Shown here in pieces: positions 41,080-49,479 of a stretch of 64,000 nt of DNA. A program made the position numbers and the translations under genes. Source of the stretch: Actinomycetospora sp. NBRC 106378. GTDB lineage: Bacteria; Actinomycetota; Actinomycetes; Mycobacteriales; Pseudonocardiaceae. Numbering within the stretch: position 1 is the first letter of the stretch; every line of letters begins with the position of its first letter. The DNA is taken from assembly GCF_030269685.1 (NCBI RefSeq), contig NZ_BSTT01000010.1:62001-126000 (forward strand), in the 5' to 3' direction. The notes beneath the pieces were generated by a model. The model made no database searches and had not been told where the DNA came from. It saw only the letters and a list, made by a program, of their open reading frames with translations.

Positions 41080-42062
41080 GGCTTCGCGACCGCCGCGCTG
41101 ATCGGCCCGACGATGCGGTCGAGGGCGTAGAGCTGGCCCGGCACCGACGAGCTCGAGAACGCGTTGGACAGCGTCTTGTCGTCGAGCACGACCCCGCGGC
41201 CGGCGGCGACCGAGGGCACCGCGTTCCAGAGCGGGTCGCCGGTGACGTCCGCGGCGTTGCCGCTGATGGCCTGCATGATCGTCACGCGGGCGTCGAGCAG
41301 GTTCATCTGCTCGCGGCTCACCGGGACGGAGAACCCCTGGGTGGGGACGTTCTCGACGGCGGGGGCGTTGACGAGCCCGAGCTCGCGGAGGAACTCGACC
41401 CTGCCGGTGCGCCCGACGTAGGCCGCGTACTCGCCGAGGGTGTTCTTCGCGCCGGAGACGACGGTCGCACCGTTCAGCGCGGGGTTCTGCTGCCGGGCCT
41501 GCGCGAAGCGGTCCTCCAGCTCGGACTGCAACCGGGCCGCCTCCTGCGACTTCCCGAGGGCCGCTCCGACCATCCGGAGCTGGTCGCGCCACGGTGTCAG
41601 GTAGTTCTCCCCGCCCGCTGGGATGCCGACGACCGGGACGCCGAGCTGGGCGAGCTGGTCGTGGCGCTCCCGGGTGCCCGAGGCGCGGGTGTCGAGGATC
41701 AGGTCGGGCTGCAGGGCGGCGACCTGTTCGAGGTCGACCTCGAGCGTCCCGAGCTTCTGCGGCGGGGTGGTGTAGCGCCGGGTCACCCACGGCCCGAGGC
41801 CGTCGCCGCCGACGGCGAGCCAGTCCGAGGCGCCGACCGGCGCCACCCCGAGCGCCAGCGCCGTCTCGGCGTCGCTCCATCCGAGTGCGACCACCCGCTG
41901 CGGGGCCTGCGGGACGGTCACGTCCCCGAAGGCCGTGGGGATGGTGACGGGGAAGGTGCCGTCGCCGGCCGTCGCGGGGGCAGCCTGCTGGGCGGTGCCC
42001 GAGGAGCACCCCGCGAGCAGGGCGACGAGCACGGCGACGACGGCGACGAGCGATCTACGCAC
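41076..42062 (-). CDS. Iron-siderophore ABC transporter binding lipoprotein, FecB type
   Basis: A 328-residue solute-binding protein (PeripBP_2), first gene of the importer operon. Signal peptide with lipobox LLAGC at about residue 19; then the family motifs PQRVVALGWSDAETALALG, VAALQPDLILDTRASG and ALDRIVGPISAAV. It captures Fe(III)-siderophore or heme outside the membrane. The operon is preceded by an IdeR/DtxR box, so it is induced by iron limitation. No siderophore biosynthesis genes are nearby, which suggests uptake of a xenosiderophore or one made elsewhere in the genome. Confidence 0.93.
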   Translation of the reverse strand: MRRSLVAVVAVLVALLAGCSSGTAQQAAPATAGDGTFPVTIPTAFGDVTVPQAPQRVVALGWSDAETALALGVAPVGASDWLAVGGDGLGPWVTRRYTTPPQKLGTLEVDLEQVAALQPDLILDTRASGTRERHDQLAQLGVPVVGIPAGGENYLTPWRDQLRMVGAALGKSQEAARLQSELEDRFAQARQQNPALNGATVVSGAKNTLGEYAAYVGRTGRVEFLRELGLVNAPAVENVPTQGFSVPVSREQMNLLDARVTIMQAISGNAADVTGDPLWNAVPSVAAGRGVVLDDKTLSNAFSSSSVPGQLYALDRIVGPISAAVAKP

Positions 42063-42086
42063 CAGGGACCTTTCCGACAGATCAAG

Positions 42087-42105
42087 TGAGGTGCGCCTAA
42101 CCTAA
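42087..42105. promoter_or_regulatory. IdeR/DtxR iron box
   Basis: On the minus strand TTAGGTTAGGCGCACCTCA closely matches the IdeR consensus TTAGGTTAGGCTAACCTAA. It lies 25 bp before the binding-protein start, overlapping its likely promoter, so the importer should be repressed by Fe-loaded IdeR. Confidence 0.92.
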
Positions 42106-42156
42106 CTTGCTTCGTCGGAGATGGACCACCCGGGCCACGACAGGACGCGGGGCCCC

Positions 42157-43821
42157 CTACGCGCCCGGCGTCGGCAGCCCGCCCGCCTCCTGGACGGCGT
42201 GGGCGCGCGCGGTGTCGGCGGGCGTCCAGCCCGGCGGCGGCACCACGTCCGTCCACGCGTCCAGCGACTCCGGCCCGTAGTTGTGGCCGTGCCCGAACGG
42301 CACCTCCTGCGCGCGGATCATGTCCATCGTGACCTGCCAGAACGTCACGAGCGGGAACCACCGCACGTCGGGGAGGACGTCGTCGCCGTGCGGCTCGGCG
42401 AGCCAGTCCGGCCGCTCCCAGAGCAGCCGCGGCGACCACCACACCACCGGGTCGCTCGGGTGCTGCAGGTAGACCGTCCGCGGCGCGGGCCAGGGTGCGG
42501 GCGGGTCCGTGGCCAGTCCGGGGGTGGCGGTGCCGCCGCCGAAGCGCACCTGCCGCCCGTTCCCGACGACGGGTCGCACCTCCGGCGTGCCGGGGTCCCG
42601 GCCCGCGACGAGCGAGCGCCACAGCGGGGAGGAGTTCGGCGGGCCGTTCCAGAGCGCCCCGTCGCGGACCCGGTCGACGGAGGCGAACGCGGCCTGCGAC
42701 CCGAGTGCGCCGAGCGACTCCCCGAAGACCACGACGCGCGGGCGCGGGCGCCCGGGTGGCAGCGCGTCGACGGCGGCCCGCACCGCGTCGTACATGGTGG
42801 TCCCGGCGGCGGCCACGCGGTCGCCGTCGAGCAGCAGCGACAGGGCGCTCGGCATGAGGGAGTACTGGCTGGTGACGACGGCGGTGTCCCCGCCCCAGGT
42901 CAGCTCCAGGGCGTCCACGGCCTCCGCGTCGACGAACCCGGTGCCCGTCGTCGTCAGGACCGCGATCACGGGGCGGTCGAAGGCGCCGGTGCGGCGCAGC
43001 TCGTCGACGGCGAGCCGGGCGCGCTCGGCAGCGTCGGCCGAGCTCCCGAGCCCCACGTACACCCGGATCGGCTCGACGGCGGGTCGTCCCGAGGCCTGCG
43101 CGAGCGCGGTCGCCGGTGGCCCGGACGAGACGAAGGTGCGCCCGCCCCGGCCCAGGGAGTCCCAGCTCAGCAGGGAGGCGGGGGAGCCGGAGCGCAGGGG
43201 GGAGGTGGGCCGGGTGGCGCCGCCGAAGACGCCGTCGTTCTGGGCGGCGAAGGCCCGGTCGAGCACGGTGCGGGCCGGGTTGACGCCCGGGATGCCCGCG
43301 ACCGAGACGAGCGCCAGCAGCACGACCACCACCCCGAGGCCCACGACGACCCGCCGCGGCCACCGGGGGAGGGCCCGCACGCCCCGCACGACCGCGACGA
43401 GCACGGCGAGCACCGCGACCGCGACCGGCACCGCCACCAGCCACGACACGACCGTGGGTGGTCGTACCCCGAGCAGGGCCGCCTGGGCGGCCTGCCGGGC
43501 GTAGCCGTACCGCAGCGCCAGCACGACGACGGGCACGAGGAGCATCGCGAGCAGGACCCACCCGAGCGCCCGGGCCGTGGGGGACGGGCGGAGCCGGACC
43601 CGGGGCCGGACCAGCCGCGCGACCGTCACCCCGAGCAGGTAGCCCGCGGCGAGCAGCACGCCGCTGACCAGCCCCTGGAAGAACCCGGTGCGCGGGATCA
43701 GCGTCGGGGTGCACCCGAGGGCGGCCAGGCCGACCCCGAGTGTCAGCCCGAGCGGGTGCAGGGACCAGCGGCGTCGACGGTCGGACTCCGCTGCGCTCCG
43801 TCTCACGTGTCGCTCGGGCAC
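42157..43821 (-). CDS. Alpha/beta hydrolase membrane protein (DUF2319/PF10081 type)
   Basis: A 554-residue protein. Four to five N-terminal helices (about residues 25-190) precede an extracytoplasmic alpha/beta-hydrolase domain with nucleophile elbow VVFGESLGALGS, TGTGFVDAEAVDALELTWGG and LQHPSDPVVWWSPRLLW near the Asp. The terminal FGHGHNYGPESLDAW holds the catalytic His. This is a mycobacterial-type family of lipid-active hydrolases with unknown substrate. GTG at 43821 gives the basic N-terminus that contains RRSAAES from a dispersed repeat (43773-43806). Confidence 0.87.
   Translation of the reverse strand: MPERHVRRSAAESDRRRRWSLHPLGLTLGVGLAALGCTPTLIPRTGFFQGLVSGVLLAAGYLLGVTVARLVRPRVRLRPSPTARALGWVLLAMLLVPVVVLALRYGYARQAAQAALLGVRPPTVVSWLVAVPVAVAVLAVLVAVVRGVRALPRWPRRVVVGLGVVVVLLALVSVAGIPGVNPARTVLDRAFAAQNDGVFGGATRPTSPLRSGSPASLLSWDSLGRGGRTFVSSGPPATALAQASGRPAVEPIRVYVGLGSSADAAERARLAVDELRRTGAFDRPVIAVLTTTGTGFVDAEAVDALELTWGGDTAVVTSQYSLMPSALSLLLDGDRVAAAGTTMYDAVRAAVDALPPGRPRPRVVVFGESLGALGSQAAFASVDRVRDGALWNGPPNSSPLWRSLVAGRDPGTPEVRPVVGNGRQVRFGGGTATPGLATDPPAPWPAPRTVYLQHPSDPVVWWSPRLLWERPDWLAEPHGDDVLPDVRWFPLVTFWQVTMDMIRAQEVPFGHGHNYGPESLDAWTDVVPPPGWTPADTARAHAVQEAGGLPTPGA
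43773..43806. repeat. GGAGCGCAGCGGAG-type dispersed repeat, copy at the hydrolase 5' end
   Basis: GTCGACGGTCGGACTCCGCT followed by GCGCTCCGTCTCAC; nearly the same, in reverse orientation, as 49435-49467. It codes for VRRSAAESD in the N-terminus of the hydrolase. Confidence 0.65.
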
Positions 43822-43867
43822 GCCCGCAGTCTGGCCCGCGGGACGATCATCCGCGCGGGCCGGGCAC

Positions 43868-44215
43868 TCACGGCAGCGGCAGGGACGCGACCCAGTACTC
43901 GACGAAGCGGCCGTCGGCGACGCGCAGCACGTCGTTGCCGACGAACGTGACCGGGTTGCCCTCCTGCGCGCCCCGGCCGCGCCAGCGGCCCGCGACCAGG
44001 TCACCGTCGACGAGCGGGCCGACCTCGACCACGAACGTCAGCACGTCGAGCATGCCGTGGGTCTCGTCGATGATCGCGGCGAGCTCGGCGGGGCCGTGGA
44101 CGTCGCGGTCGGGCCAGTGGCCGACGAAGTCGGCGGCGACGATCTCCCCGGCCACGGCGACCGAGCCGTTCCACAGCTCGTCGATCCAGCGCCGGTAGAG
44201 CGCCCGCGGGTCCAT
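43868..44215 (-). CDS. SnoaL-like (NTF2 fold) ester cyclase-type protein
   Basis: A 115-residue protein of the SnoaL-like polyketide cyclase family: YRRWIDELWNGSVAVAGEIV, ADFVGHWPDRDVHGPAELA, and the end VGNDVLRVADGRFVEYWVAS. It folds as a cone-shaped barrel with a ligand cavity; the substrate is unknown. ATG at 44215. The next gene upstream on the same strand is 18 bp away, so they may be co-transcribed. Confidence 0.88.
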   Translation of the reverse strand: MDPRALYRRWIDELWNGSVAVAGEIVAADFVGHWPDRDVHGPAELAAIIDETHGMLDVLTFVVEVGPLVDGDLVAGRWRGRGAQEGNPVTFVGNDVLRVADGRFVEYWVASLPLP

Positions 44216-44233
44216 GGGCGCGCACCCTGCCAG

Positions 44234-44653
44234 TTACCCGGGCGACTCCGCGAACCACCGGATCCAGCGCCGCTGGCCCGGCGTCTCCACGGCGCGGCGG
44301 TGGTGGTGCGACCGCACCCAGGCCACGGCGTCGTCGGGACCGAGCCCGTCGAGCGTCGCGAGGCAGGCGAGCACGGTGCCCGTCCGCCCGATCCCGCCGC
44401 CGCACGCGACCTCGACGAGCTCGGACCCGGCCCGGGCGTGGAGGGCCTCGATGGCGGCGCGGGCCTCGTCGGGGTGGCGGGGCGTGCGGAAGTCGGGCCA
44501 CACCAGCCAGCGGCGGGGCCACGTCATGCCCGGGTCCCGACGACGGGCCGCGGAGCGCGACCCGAGGTAGAGGCCGAAGGCCGGTGGTCCGGGCGGCGGC
44601 GGCACCCGGAGCGACCGGGCGCGGACGGTGCGGCCGCCGGGCAGGGTGATCAC
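44234..44653 (-). CDS. Protein-tyrosine-phosphatase-like protein
   Basis: A 139-residue protein with a complete CX5R phosphatase loop, VEVACGGGIGRTGTVLACLA, ahead of VAWVRSHHHRRAVETPGQ. It is short and lacks a clear general-acid WPD loop, although VWPDFRTPRH at about residue 65 may play that part. It belongs to the family of small actinobacterial protein-tyrosine phosphatases. GTG at 44653 is used because the residues ahead derive from a repeat (44666-44706). Confidence 0.8.
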   Translation of the reverse strand: MITLPGGRTVRARSLRVPPPPGPPAFGLYLGSRSAARRRDPGMTWPRRWLVWPDFRTPRHPDEARAAIEALHARAGSELVEVACGGGIGRTGTVLACLATLDGLGPDDAVAWVRSHHHRRAVETPGQRRWIRWFAESPG

Positions 44654-44665
44654 GGAGGATGTGGC

Positions 44666-44706
44666 CTTCCTGCCACTGGACGACAGCAACGACGCTTTCC
44701 TGCCAC
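44666..44706. repeat. 41-bp repeat with TTCCTGCCAC ends, copy 2
   Basis: TTCCTGCCACTGGACG and TTTCCTGCCAC as direct repeats 31 bp apart with ACGACGC between. Matches 23425-23465 at 34 of 41 positions. It fills the 64-bp gap between the phosphatase start and the ceoC-type stop. Confidence 0.7.
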
Positions 44707-44717
44707 GGAGCGGGCGG

Positions 44718-45401
44718 TCAGATCAGCTCGCGCCCACCGGGGTCCCCGGAGGTGAGCACCGAGTGGATCTCCTCCTCGACCCCCTCGCCGGCGACGAAGA
44801 GCATCTCGTCGCCCGCCTCGAGCGGGTCGTCGGACTGCGGCACGATCACGCGGCCACCGCGCAGGATCGCGACGAGGGCGGCATCGGCGGGCAGCGGGAC
44901 GTCGCGGACGGGGCGACCGGCCAGCGCGGTGTCCTCGGGCAGCGTGACCTCGACGAGGTTGGCCTTGCCCTGGCGCAGCGTGAGCAGGCGGACCAGGTCG
45001 CCGACCGACACCGCCTCCTCGACCATGGCCGCGAGCATGCGCGGGGTCGACACGGCGACGTCGACGCCCCAGGACTCGGTGAACAGCCACTCGTTGCGCG
45101 GGTTGTTCACGCGCGCCACCACGCGGCGCACCGCGAACTCGGTCTTGGCGAGCAGCGACACCACGAGGTTGACCTTGTCGTCGCCGGTCGCGGCGATCAC
45201 GACGTCGCAGTTCTGCACCGACGCGTCCTCCAGCGAGGCGACCTCGCAGGCGTCGGCGTGGACCCACTCGGCCTGCGGCACCGCCTCGGGCGCCACCTCC
45301 GCGAGGTCGCGCTCGACGAGCATGACCTCGTGGCCGTTCTCGATCAGCTCGGCGGCGATGGACTTGCCCACCGCGCCGGCCCCGGCGATCGTGACGCGCA
45401 T
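44718..45401 (-). CDS. ceoC: TrkA-type potassium uptake regulator, CeoC-like
   Basis: A 227-residue cytoplasmic protein with an RCK_N domain (RVTIAGAGAVGKSIAAELIE) binding NAD(H) and an RCK_C domain (ANLVEVTLPEDTALAGRPV). In mycobacteria CeoB and CeoC form a Trk-like regulator for potassium transport. It follows the ceoB-type gene after 4 bp on the same strand, divergent from the APC permease gene, to which it probably contributes regulation. Confidence 0.93.
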   Translation of the reverse strand: MRVTIAGAGAVGKSIAAELIENGHEVMLVERDLAEVAPEAVPQAEWVHADACEVASLEDASVQNCDVVIAATGDDKVNLVVSLLAKTEFAVRRVVARVNNPRNEWLFTESWGVDVAVSTPRMLAAMVEEAVSVGDLVRLLTLRQGKANLVEVTLPEDTALAGRPVRDVPLPADAALVAILRGGRVIVPQSDDPLEAGDEMLFVAGEGVEEEIHSVLTSGDPGGRELI

Positions 45402-45405
45402 CGGT

Positions 45406-46071
45406 CTACCCCCGCTCCGCCGGCGCCGTCAGGGCCGCCTTGGTCACCGCGGCGACGGTGCCGCTCACGGCGGCCGCGTACACCACGTCGTCGGCCTGGA
45501 TGATCGTGTTCGGCCGGGTGAGCACGCCGGTGCCGAACCGCACGATGAAGGCGATCCGGCAACCGGTGGCCTCCTCGAGGTCGGTGACGGGGTGACCCGA
45601 CCAGTCCTCGTGGAACGGCAGCTGCATGATCGCGACGGTGCCGGAGGGGTCGCGCCACGCCGTGGCCACGCCGTCGGGCAGCAGCATCCGCAGGAAGCGG
45701 TCGGTGGTCCAGGGGACCGTCGCGACCGTCGGGATGCCGAGCCGCTCGTACACGGCCGCACGCTTGGCGTCGTAGATGCGCGCGACGACGGTCTCCACGC
45801 CGAAGGTCTCGCGCGCGACACGCGCGGAGATGATGTTGGAGTTGTCGCCGGAGGAGACGGCGGCGAACGCCTCGGCGCGGTGGATGCCCGCCGCGGTCAG
45901 CACCTCGCGGTCGAAGCCCACGCCGACGATCTCCTGGCCGTGGAAGTCACTGCCCAGGCGGCGGAACGCCTGCGGATCCCGGTCGACGACGGCCACCTCG
46001 TGGCCGAGCCGCTCCAGCGAGAGGGCCAGGGCGGACCCCACGCGGCCGCAGCCCATGACGACGATGTGCAC
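45406..46071 (-). CDS. ceoB: TrkA-type potassium uptake regulator, CeoB-like
   Basis: A 221-residue RCK protein: HIVVMGCGRVGSALALSLER (nucleotide-binding), SSGDNSNIISARVARETFG, and RCK_C with DWSGHPVTDLEEATGCRIAF. GTG at 46071 has GGAGGG 3 nt upstream and begins at the family N-terminus. It is paired with the ceoC-type gene, an arrangement conserved in mycobacteria (Rv2691/Rv2692). Confidence 0.93.
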   Translation of the reverse strand: MHIVVMGCGRVGSALALSLERLGHEVAVVDRDPQAFRRLGSDFHGQEIVGVGFDREVLTAAGIHRAEAFAAVSSGDNSNIISARVARETFGVETVVARIYDAKRAAVYERLGIPTVATVPWTTDRFLRMLLPDGVATAWRDPSGTVAIMQLPFHEDWSGHPVTDLEEATGCRIAFIVRFGTGVLTRPNTIIQADDVVYAAAVSGTVAAVTKAALTAPAERG

Positions 46072-46168
46072 ACGCCCTCCGGTCCCGCTCACCACCACAT
46101 GACGCGCGCACGGTATCCCGTGCACCCACCGCTCCCACGCCGCCACCCGCTCGGCCTACGCTCTGCGG

Positions 46169-48238
46169 GTGCCCAGGCTCGCTACCGCGGCGAAACGCCT
46201 CGTGCTCGGACTGCCGTTCCGCAGCGACGAGCTCTCGGACACGCTGCTGCGCAAACGCATCGCGCTGCCGGTGTTCGCCTCCGACGCCCTGTCCTCCGTC
46301 GCCTACGCGCCGCAGGAGGTGCTGATCACCCTCTCGCTGGCCGGTCTCGGGGCCTACGTCTTCTCCCCGTGGATCGGCTTCGCGGTCGTGGTGGTCCTCG
46401 CAACCGTGGTGGTGAGCTACCGGCAGAACGTCCACGCCTACCCCTCGGGTGGCGGGGACTACGAGATCGCGACGACGAACCTGGGTCGCCACGCCGGCCT
46501 GACCGTCGCCTCGGCGCTGCTGGTCGACTACACGCTGACGGTCGCCGTCTCGGTGTCCTCGGCGGCGGACAACCTCGGGGCGCTGATCCCGTTCGTCGGC
46601 GAGCACAAGGTGCTCTTCAGCGTGCTCGCGATCGCCGTGCTGACCGCGATCAACCTGCGCGGCGTGCGGGAGTCGGGCGCGGCGTTCGCCGTCCCCGTCT
46701 ACTGCTTCATCGTCTGCCTCGCCGGCATGGTCGTCGTCGGGGTCGTGCGGCTCCTGCTCGGTCAGGACATGGTGGCGCCCAGCGCGGCCTTCGACGTCCG
46801 GGCCGAGGCCGACCACCAGCTGTCCTCGCTCGCCCTGATGTTCATCGTGCTGCGCTCGTTCACCCAGGGCTGCGCGGCGCTGACCGGGGTGGAGGCCATC
46901 TCCAACGGCGTCCCCGCGTTCCGCAAGCCGAAGTCGCGCAACGCCGCGACCACGCTCGCGATGCTCGGCCTGATCGCGGTGGTGCTCTTCGGCGGCATGC
47001 TCGCGCTGGCCCGCGCGACGGGCGTGCACATGGCCGAGGACCCGGCGACGCAGCTCGTCGGCGCCCCGCCCGGCTACAAGCAGGAGACGCTGATCGCCCA
47101 GCTCGCCGAGACGATCTTCTCGGGCTTCCCGCCCGGGTTCTGGGCCGTGACGATCTTCACCGCCCTGATCCTCGTGCTGGCCGCGAACACCGCGTTCAAC
47201 GGCTTCCCGGTGCTCGGGTCGATCCTCGCGCAGGACCGCTACCTGCCGCGCCAGCTGCACACCCGCGGCGACCGGCTGGCGTTCTCCAACGGGATCCTCT
47301 TCCTCGCGTTCTTCGCGATCGTGCTCGTCATCGGGTTCTCCGCCGAGGTGACGGCGCTGATCCCGCTCTACACCGTCGGCGTGTTCGTCTCCTTCACGCT
47401 CTCCCAGCTCGGCATGGTGCGGCACTGGAACCGCCTGCTCGGCACCGAGACCGACGACGAGGCGCGGTCCGGGCTGCAGCGCTCACGGCTGGTCTCGGGC
47501 TTCGGGGCGGCGATGACGGGCGTCGTGCTCGTCGTCGTGCTGATCACGAAGTTCCTGGTCGGCGCGTGGATCGCCATCGTGGCGGGCGGGCTCGCCTTCC
47601 TGCTCATGCTCTCGATCCGCCGGCACTACGACCGCGTCGCCGAGGAGATCGCGGCCCCCGACGTCATCGACGCCGTGCTCCCCAGCCGCAACCACGCGAT
47701 CGTGCTGGTCTCCACCGTGCACAAGCCGACGCTGCGGGCCGTGGCCTACGCCCGCGCGACCCGGCCGGACGTGCTCGAGGCCGTGACGGTCAACGTCGAC
47801 GACGCGGACACCCGACGGGTGACCTCGGACTGGGAGCGGCGCAACATCCCGGTGCCGCTGAAGGTCCTCGAGTCGCCCTACCGCGAGATCACCCGCCCGA
47901 TCCTGCAGTACGTCAAGCGCATCCGGACCGACAGCCCGCGCGACGTGGTCACGGTCTTCATCCCCGAGTACGTGCTCGGCCGGTGGTGGGAGCAGCTGCT
48001 GCACAACCAGAGTGCGCTGCGCCTCAAGGGGCGGCTGCTGTTCCAGAAGGGTGTGATGGTCGTGAGCGTGCCGTGGCAGCTCGAGTCGTCCCACCGGCTC
48101 GCGGCCGCGCGCCCGCAGGGCGCGCCCGGGCTCGCCCGCCGCGGCTACGCGCCGCCGCCCACGAACGGCGTCGCACCCGGCTCGACGTCGGCACCGCCCG
48201 GTCCGTCGGCGTCCTCCGAGCGGGCGGACGTGCGATGA
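46169..48238 (+). CDS. APC-superfamily permease (KimA-like potassium transporter)
   Basis: A 689-residue transporter with about twelve helices. FASDALSSVAYAPQEVLITL and YRQNVHAYPSGGGDYEIAT are typical of KimA-type proteins, which import K+ with H+. The C-terminal 170 residues form a cytosolic USP-like domain (VLVSTVHKPTLRAVAYARAT; VTVFIPEYVLGRWWEQLLH) where c-di-AMP acts in KimA. GTG at 46169 lies 6 nt after TACGCT, so the mRNA is probably leaderless. It is divergent from the ceoBC-type pair, which points to a joint potassium role (inference). Confidence 0.88.
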   Translation: MPRLATAAKRLVLGLPFRSDELSDTLLRKRIALPVFASDALSSVAYAPQEVLITLSLAGLGAYVFSPWIGFAVVVVLATVVVSYRQNVHAYPSGGGDYEIATTNLGRHAGLTVASALLVDYTLTVAVSVSSAADNLGALIPFVGEHKVLFSVLAIAVLTAINLRGVRESGAAFAVPVYCFIVCLAGMVVVGVVRLLLGQDMVAPSAAFDVRAEADHQLSSLALMFIVLRSFTQGCAALTGVEAISNGVPAFRKPKSRNAATTLAMLGLIAVVLFGGMLALARATGVHMAEDPATQLVGAPPGYKQETLIAQLAETIFSGFPPGFWAVTIFTALILVLAANTAFNGFPVLGSILAQDRYLPRQLHTRGDRLAFSNGILFLAFFAIVLVIGFSAEVTALIPLYTVGVFVSFTLSQLGMVRHWNRLLGTETDDEARSGLQRSRLVSGFGAAMTGVVLVVVLITKFLVGAWIAIVAGGLAFLLMLSIRRHYDRVAEEIAAPDVIDAVLPSRNHAIVLVSTVHKPTLRAVAYARATRPDVLEAVTVNVDDADTRRVTSDWERRNIPVPLKVLESPYREITRPILQYVKRIRTDSPRDVVTVFIPEYVLGRWWEQLLHNQSALRLKGRLLFQKGVMVVSVPWQLESSHRLAAARPQGAPGLARRGYAPPPTNGVAPGSTSAPPGPSASSERADVR

Positions 48239-49479
48239 GTGCCTCTCCCGACGTCGAGCGCCTCGACTGGACCGACCGCATGCTCGACCTCGAGGTGGGC
48301 GCGGTCGCGCACGGCGGGCACTGCGTGGCCCGGCACGAGGGCCGCGTGGTGTTCGTCCGGCACACGCTGCCGGGGGAGCGGGTGCACGCGGTGGTCACCG
48401 AGGACCACGGCGGCTCGTTCTGCCGGGCCGACGCCGTGACGGTCCTCGAGGCGGCCCCCGGCCGGGTCGAGCCGGCCTGCCCGTGGGCCGGCCCCGGCGG
48501 CTGCGGGGGCTGCGACTGGCAGCACGCCGACCACGACACCCAGCGCGCCCTCAAGGCCGCCGTCGTCGCCGAGCAGCTCTCCCGGCTCGCCGGCATCGAG
48601 CGCGACGTCGTGTGCGAGGCGCTGCCCGGCGGCCCCCTCGGTTGGCGGACCCGGATGCGGATGGCCGTGACCGACGACGGGCGGCCCGGCCTGCGGGCCC
48701 ACCGCAGCCACGAGATCCTGCCGGTCGGCGACTGCCCGATCGCCGTCCGCGGCGCCCTCGACCCCGTCCTCGCCCACACCTGGACGCCGACGGCGGAGAT
48801 CGAGATCGTCGCCGACGCCGCGGGCGAGACGCACGCGACCGAGCTGTTCGAGGGCGACCGGCACCTCGAGATCGGGTCCGGCACCGCCCACGAGCGCGCT
48901 GCCGGCCGCGACTGGACGCTGCCCGCGCCCGCGTTCTGGCAGGTCCACCCCGGGGCGGCCGACGCCGTGGTCGCAGCCGCGCTCGAGGGTGTCGGCGAGC
49001 TCGGGCGCGACGACGTCGTGTGGGACCTCTACGGCGGCGCCGGGCTCATCGCCGCGGCGCTCGCCGACCGGGCCGGCGTCGTCGTCGACGTCGAGTCCGA
49101 CCCGGACGCGACGGCCGCCGCGGCGGGGAACCTGGCCGACCTGCCGGCCGCGCAGGTCGTCCGCGGGCGGGTGGAGAAGGTGCTCGACTCCCTGGCCCGC
49201 ACGACCCCGCCCGACGTCGTCGTGGCCGACCCGCCACGCAAGGGTCTCGGGCGCGAGCTCGCCGGCCGCATCGGTGCCCTCGGCGCACGCCGGATCGTGC
49301 ACGTCGCCTGCGACCCGGCCGCCCTCGCCCGCGACGTCGCGGCCCTGGCCGACGCCGGGTACGTCCTCGCCGACCTGCGGGTCTTCGACGCCTTCCCGAT
49401 GACCCACCACATGGAGTGCGTGGCGACCCTCGTGCGGAGACGGAGCGCAGCGGAGCCCGACCCGTCGATCCGGACATGA
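48235..49479 (+). CDS. TRAM-domain class I RNA (m5U) methyltransferase, RumA/TrmA type
   Basis: A 414-residue SAM-dependent methyltransferase. The TRAM domain covers residues 1-65 (LEVGAVAHGGHCVARHEGRV). Cysteines CPWAGPGGCGGCDWQH can bind an Fe-S cluster. SAM motifs: VWDLYGGAGLIAAALADRAG; the catalytic Cys lies in VHVACDPAALARD; DPPRKGL precedes. It makes 5-methyluridine in rRNA or tRNA. ATG overlaps the permease stop by 4 bp. The C-terminal RRRSAAEPDPSIRT comes from a dispersed repeat (49435-49467). Confidence 0.92.
   Translation: MSASPDVERLDWTDRMLDLEVGAVAHGGHCVARHEGRVVFVRHTLPGERVHAVVTEDHGGSFCRADAVTVLEAAPGRVEPACPWAGPGGCGGCDWQHADHDTQRALKAAVVAEQLSRLAGIERDVVCEALPGGPLGWRTRMRMAVTDDGRPGLRAHRSHEILPVGDCPIAVRGALDPVLAHTWTPTAEIEIVADAAGETHATELFEGDRHLEIGSGTAHERAAGRDWTLPAPAFWQVHPGAADAVVAAALEGVGELGRDDVVWDLYGGAGLIAAALADRAGVVVDVESDPDATAAAAGNLADLPAAQVVRGRVEKVLDSLARTTPPDVVVADPPRKGLGRELAGRIGALGARRIVHVACDPAALARDVAALADAGYVLADLRVFDAFPMTHHMECVATLVRRRSAAEPDPSIRT
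49435..49467. repeat. GGAGCGCAGCGGAG-type dispersed repeat, copy at the TRAM gene 3' end
   Basis: GCGGAGACGGAGCGCAGCGG followed by AGCCCGACCCGTC; the reverse complement matches 43773-43806. It encodes the terminal RRRSAAEPDPS of the methyltransferase. Confidence 0.65.

Noticed and set aside
44659-48234. A very long plus-strand frame running through the ceoC, ceoB and APC genes into the TRAM gene
   Set aside because: Only its last 414 codons (from 48235) are a real gene; the rest is antisense or out of frame to recognised genes.
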